Assembly: GCA_964567785.1 (NCBI GenBank)
Contig: CAZMOK010000095.1
Location: forward strand, 1-8,423
Length of the DNA stretch: 8,423 nt
From: CAZMOK01 sp964567785
Lineage (GTDB): Bacteria; Bacteroidota; Bacteroidia; Bacteroidales; JAGOPY01
Direction: 5' to 3'
The number at the start of each line of letters is the position of its first letter. Positions within the stretch are counted from its first letter, which is position 1. Below are positions 6,006 through 8,423 of this stretch, one piece after another. The translations under genes were made by a program, and so were the position numbers. The notes beneath the pieces were generated by a model. That model was not told the DNA's origin and searched no databases. It saw only the letters and a program-made list of their open reading frames with translations.

Positions 6006-6938
6006 ATGAAGCACTATTCTATTTATCTGTTTTTACTTCTGCTGATATTGTTATTTACTTCCTGCCATGAAAGAAAGGAAGAGATAACCGTATTCCATGC
6101 CGGTAGCCTCTCGGTGCCGTTCAGGGAAATGGCCGATGCTTACGAAGAACAGCATCCGGATGTCAGGGTGCTGCTGGAAGGGGCCGGAAGCCTTACCTGC
6201 ATCAGGAAGATCACCGAACTGGATAAACCATGCGATATCCTCGCAGTGGCCGATCACACCCTTATCGATGAACTGATGATCCCCGGGTACGCAAAATTCA
6301 ACATCCGCTTTGCGAAAAATGAAATGGCACTGGGATACCTTCCTGCTTCCGGGTGGACCGACTCCATTAACCTTTCAAACTGGCATAGCATATTGTTATA
6401 TGAAGATGTCCACTACGGAAGGTCTGACCCTAACCACGACCCCTCGGGATACCGCACTGAGATACTGGCCGGTCTGTTTGAAAGACAGTCGGGGATTGAA
6501 GGATTCCGGGAGGAACTTCTCTCCAAAGACAGGAAGTTCATCCGGCCGAAAGGCACCGAACTCCTCCCACTCCTTGAAGCAGGCGCCATTGACTTTATCT
6601 TTCACTACAGGTCGGTATTGTTCCAGCACAACCTTGCCATGATGCTGTTCCCCGACAGCCTGAACCTCAGCAACCCGGAACTTAACCATTGGTATGAACA
6701 GTCTTGTGTTGAGGTTACAGGAGCCTCAAGGGATGAAAAAATTACCAGGTGCGGCGAGGCAATGGTCTATGGCGTTTGCCTGCCTGCTAACGGGATCAAT
6801 CCCGAAGGGGCGGAGAGTTTCATCAATTTCATCCTGACAGACGGCCTGGAAATACTCAGGCAAAATGGCCAGCCGCCTATGGACCCAAAGATCTCCGAAC
6901 GATCGGTGATCATTCCGGAATGGTTTCCTTCAATATAA
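6006..6938 (+). CDS. wtpA: Tungstate/molybdate-binding lipoprotein of ABC importer, WtpA type
   Basis: A 310-aa receptor that captures tungstate and/or molybdate outside the inner membrane and passes it to the WtpBC transporter. Residues 1-19 are a lipoprotein signal peptide ending in LLFTSC, with Cys20 as the lipidated residue. The hallmark HAGSLSVPFREMA (31-43) near the mature N-terminus, AGSLTCIRKITEL (60-72), DILAVADHTLI (77-87), SDPNHDPSGYRTEIL (140-154), IRPKGTELLPLLEAGAIDF (179-197) and HYRSVLFQHNL (200-210) follow the order seen in archaeal WtpA and in bacterial relatives. Asp141 or Asp145 should supply one metal-ligand carboxylate. At 200, where I recall a glutamate in WtpA proteins, a histidine is found (see findings). 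The segment between GYR and IRPK is shorter than in the archaeal proteins I know. It is first in the wtpABC operon; the permease starts 18 bp after the stop. Choice between tungstate and molybdate cannot be made from sequence. Confidence 0.9.
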   Translation: MKHYSIYLFLLLLILLFTSCHERKEEITVFHAGSLSVPFREMADAYEEQHPDVRVLLEGAGSLTCIRKITELDKPCDILAVADHTLIDELMIPGYAKFNIRFAKNEMALGYLPASGWTDSINLSNWHSILLYEDVHYGRSDPNHDPSGYRTEILAGLFERQSGIEGFREELLSKDRKFIRPKGTELLPLLEAGAIDFIFHYRSVLFQHNLAMMLFPDSLNLSNPELNHWYEQSCVEVTGASRDEKITRCGEAMVYGVCLPANGINPEGAESFINFILTDGLEILRQNGQPPMDPKISERSVIIPEWFPSI

Positions 6939-6954
6939 ATTCAAATTGATATTG
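6931..6954 (+). repeat. AT-rich 24-bp imperfect palindrome at the wtpA/wtpB junction
   Basis: CAATAT and ATATTG form the outer arms and AATT/AATT inner pairs follow, giving ten of twelve paired positions. The element spans the wtpA stop codon and ends two bases before the wtpB ATG. In RNA it would be a weak AT-rich stem that could affect translation of wtpB or protect the wtpA message; both are inference. Confidence 0.35.
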
Positions 6955-6956
6955 AT

Positions 6957-7745
6957 ATGCCCAAAAGATTCAGTTGGTTTTCGCTCATCCTGATGCTGGC
7001 AGGCGGGCTTGTGCTGCTTTTCATCATAGCGCCCCTTGCCGGTATGTTCGTGCAGACAACCTTTCCTGAGATGAAGTCGACCCTTATGGACCGTGATGTC
7101 ACCCACAGTATATTCCTGACGCTGGCATCGGCCATGGGTGCCACGCTGACCTTCAGTCTGGGAGTGATACCACTGGCCTGGCTGATGGCCCGGCACGAAT
7201 TCAGGGGGAAAAGGATAATCCAGGGGCTCATCGACCTTCCCGTTGTAATACCACACAGCGCTGCAGGTATTGCACTTCTCACCGTCATATCCAAAAACGG
7301 TTTCCTGGGAAAGGCAGCAGCAGGGTTGGGCCTCAGCCTTGTTGGAACAATAGGGGGCATCATCCTCGCCATGGCTTTTGTGAGTTTGCCTTTTCTGTTC
7401 AATGCGGCGCGCGACAGCTTTGAGGCAGTTGACAGAAGACTGGAGTATGCAGCCATGAACCTGGGGGCATCACGCTCCAAAACATTCCTCACTATATCCA
7501 TGCCCCTGGCAAAAAACGGCATCATTTCAGGGATGATCATGATGTTTGCAAGGGGAATGAGTGAATTCGGTGCCATTGTAATTATTGCTTACTATCCTAT
7601 GGTAACGCCGGTGATGATCTACGACCGTTTTGCCTCTTTCGGACTGGATGCTTCAAGGCCCGTGGCATTGCTGTTCATCATCATTGCACTTATCGTTTTT
7701 GTAATCATCCGTCTCATAGCACGCAGGAGTTATGTTACACGTTAA
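6957..7745 (+). CDS. wtpB: Tungstate/molybdate ABC transporter permease, WtpB/ModB type
   Basis: A 262-aa inner-membrane permease, expected to work as a homodimer that forms the oxyanion channel. Hydrophobic segments are visible at about 9-31, 52-77, 95-111, 126-148, 187-211 and 237-256, giving about six spans. DLPVVIPHSAAGIALL (93-108) is characteristic of molybdate and tungstate permeases. The EAA loop that docks on the ATPase is EYAAMNLGASRSKTFLTISMPLAKNGIISG (163-192), with the conserved Gly170 in the LGAS part. The length is typical. It begins 18 bp after wtpA and its last 14 bases overlap the start of wtpC, so translational coupling is likely. A sulfate or thiosulfate permease of the CysT/CysW family is the main alternative, but the wtpA neighbour argues against it. 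Confidence 0.92.
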   Translation: MPKRFSWFSLILMLAGGLVLLFIIAPLAGMFVQTTFPEMKSTLMDRDVTHSIFLTLASAMGATLTFSLGVIPLAWLMARHEFRGKRIIQGLIDLPVVIPHSAAGIALLTVISKNGFLGKAAAGLGLSLVGTIGGIILAMAFVSLPFLFNAARDSFEAVDRRLEYAAMNLGASRSKTFLTISMPLAKNGIISGMIMMFARGMSEFGAIVIIAYYPMVTPVMIYDRFASFGLDASRPVALLFIIIALIVFVIIRLIARRSYVTR

Positions 7746-8423
7746 AGACATCTCACTCACCGCCGGGGACTTTCATCTGAGGTCAGTTTCTTTCGATGTG
7801 AAAGAAGGGGAATATTATTTTCTCCTGGGCGAAAGTGGTTCAGGAAAGACACTTGTCCTTGAAGCTATTTCGGGAATTGCCAGGATCAGGAGAGGTAACG
7901 TTAAAGTAGAAGGGAAAGATATTACGAGGGAACCTTTTAACAGAAGGAATGTGGGGCTTGTTTTCCAGAACCTTGCCCTGTTTCCCCATAAAACCGTCTT
8001 CAGGAACATTGCTTTCTCCCTTGAGAATAATGGGGAATATGATAGAAAAAGGATTGCAGAGGAAGTTGCGGAAATCGCAGAAAAACTTTCTATCGGAAAA
8101 CTATTTGACAGGTTTCCCGGTGCCCTTAGCGGCGGGGAACGCCAGCGGGTGGCGCTGGCAAGGACTCTTGTGATGAAACCGAAAGTGTTGTTGCTTGATG
8201 AGCCCCTTTCATCCCTTGACATACTGTTAAAAGAGGAAATGACTGACCTGCTGAACGAGATAAACAACCTTGGCCAGACCATACTTCACGTAACCCACGA
8301 TTACCAGGTGGTGGCGAAACTGGCCCACCGGCTTTCGATCATCGAGGGAGGAAAACTGATACAAACGGGCACCCCCCGGGAAATTGCCTCATCACCAAAG
8401 TGCCGGTTGGCGGAGAAAATAAG
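7732..8423 (+). CDS. wtpC: Tungstate/molybdate ABC transporter ATP-binding protein, partial
   Basis: The ATPase that drives import, bound to the cytoplasmic side of WtpB. The 230 visible codons contain the whole nucleotide-binding domain: Walker A GESGSGKT (33-40), Q-loop Gln79 in VFQN, signature LSGGERQR (132-139), Walker B VLLLDEP (152-158) with catalytic Glu157, D-loop SSLD (160-163) and the H-loop histidine 189 in LHVTHD. All catalytic residues are intact. The window ends in the segment after the H-loop (GTPREIASSPKCRLAEKI), so a C-terminal TOBE or regulatory domain, common in ModC/WtpC, cannot be judged. The ATG overlaps the end of wtpB by 14 bp. An AGGAG lies only 2 nt before this ATG, too close to act as a normal ribosome-binding site. 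The substrate is assigned from the operon, since the domain alone resembles many importer ATPases. Confidence 0.93.
   Translation, partial: MLHVKDISLTAGDFHLRSVSFDVKEGEYYFLLGESGSGKTLVLEAISGIARIRRGNVKVEGKDITREPFNRRNVGLVFQNLALFPHKTVFRNIAFSLENNGEYDRKRIAEEVAEIAEKLSIGKLFDRFPGALSGGERQRVALARTLVMKPKVLLLDEPLSSLDILLKEEMTDLLNEINNLGQTILHVTHDYQVVAKLAHRLSIIEGGKLIQTGTPREIASSPKCRLAEKI

Noticed and set aside
7725..7729. AGGAG as Shine-Dalgarno for wtpC
   Set aside because: It is only 2 nt from the ATG, too close for normal use, and other genes in the window lack such sites; it also codes for wtpB residues.
7815..8282. A 155-codon open frame on the minus strand
   Set aside because: It is the shadow of wtpC, whose Walker A, signature, Walker B and H-loop motifs are all on the plus strand here.

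Overview
The window looks like chromosomal DNA of an anaerobic or facultative member of the Bacteroidota, of the Bacteroidales/Marinilabiliales kind. This is inferred from several signals. A secreted protein carries a FISUMP domain and a type IX secretion-like 'NYPNPF' module. There is a lipoprotein-type binding protein. Shine-Dalgarno sequences are almost absent. Exact TAnnTTTG promoter motifs lie upstream of three genes or operons. A cold-shock protein has the basic N-terminal extension typical of this phylum. GC content looks moderate, and I see no insertion sequence, tRNA, rRNA or CRISPR array.

Layout. (1) Positions 1-2941, minus strand: the start of a pyruvate dehydrogenase operon. It holds a complete homodimeric AceE-type E1 (885 aa) followed after 11 bp by the N-terminal lipoyl domain of the E2 acetyltransferase, which runs off the left edge. 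(2) 2942-3167: a divergent intergenic region. (3) 3168-4499, plus strand: a secreted FISUMP-domain protein with an internal T9SS CTD-like module. (4) 4500-5299: a roughly 220-nt leader, a one-domain RRM protein and a CspA-type cold-shock protein in a two-gene operon, closed by a strong intrinsic terminator. (5) 5371-5826: a second, larger cold-shock-domain protein with a charged, probably disordered N-terminal half. (6) 5881-8423: a 30-bp imperfect palindrome and a TAnnTTTG motif, followed by a tungstate/molybdate ABC importer operon, wtpA (lipoprotein receptor), wtpB (permease) and wtpC (ATPase, cut at the right edge).

Functionally the window joins unrelated modules. The E1/E2 pair decarboxylates pyruvate and loads acetyl groups on to lipoyl-lysine. 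The three small RNA-binding proteins form a cold-shock or RNA-chaperone cluster. The Wtp importer would supply oxyanions for molybdopterin or tungstopterin enzymes. No wholly new system stands out. The best leads are the internal CTD-like module, the long leader of the RRM/Csp operon with a small upstream ORF, the palindrome before wtpA, and a possible change of a metal-ligand residue in WtpA.
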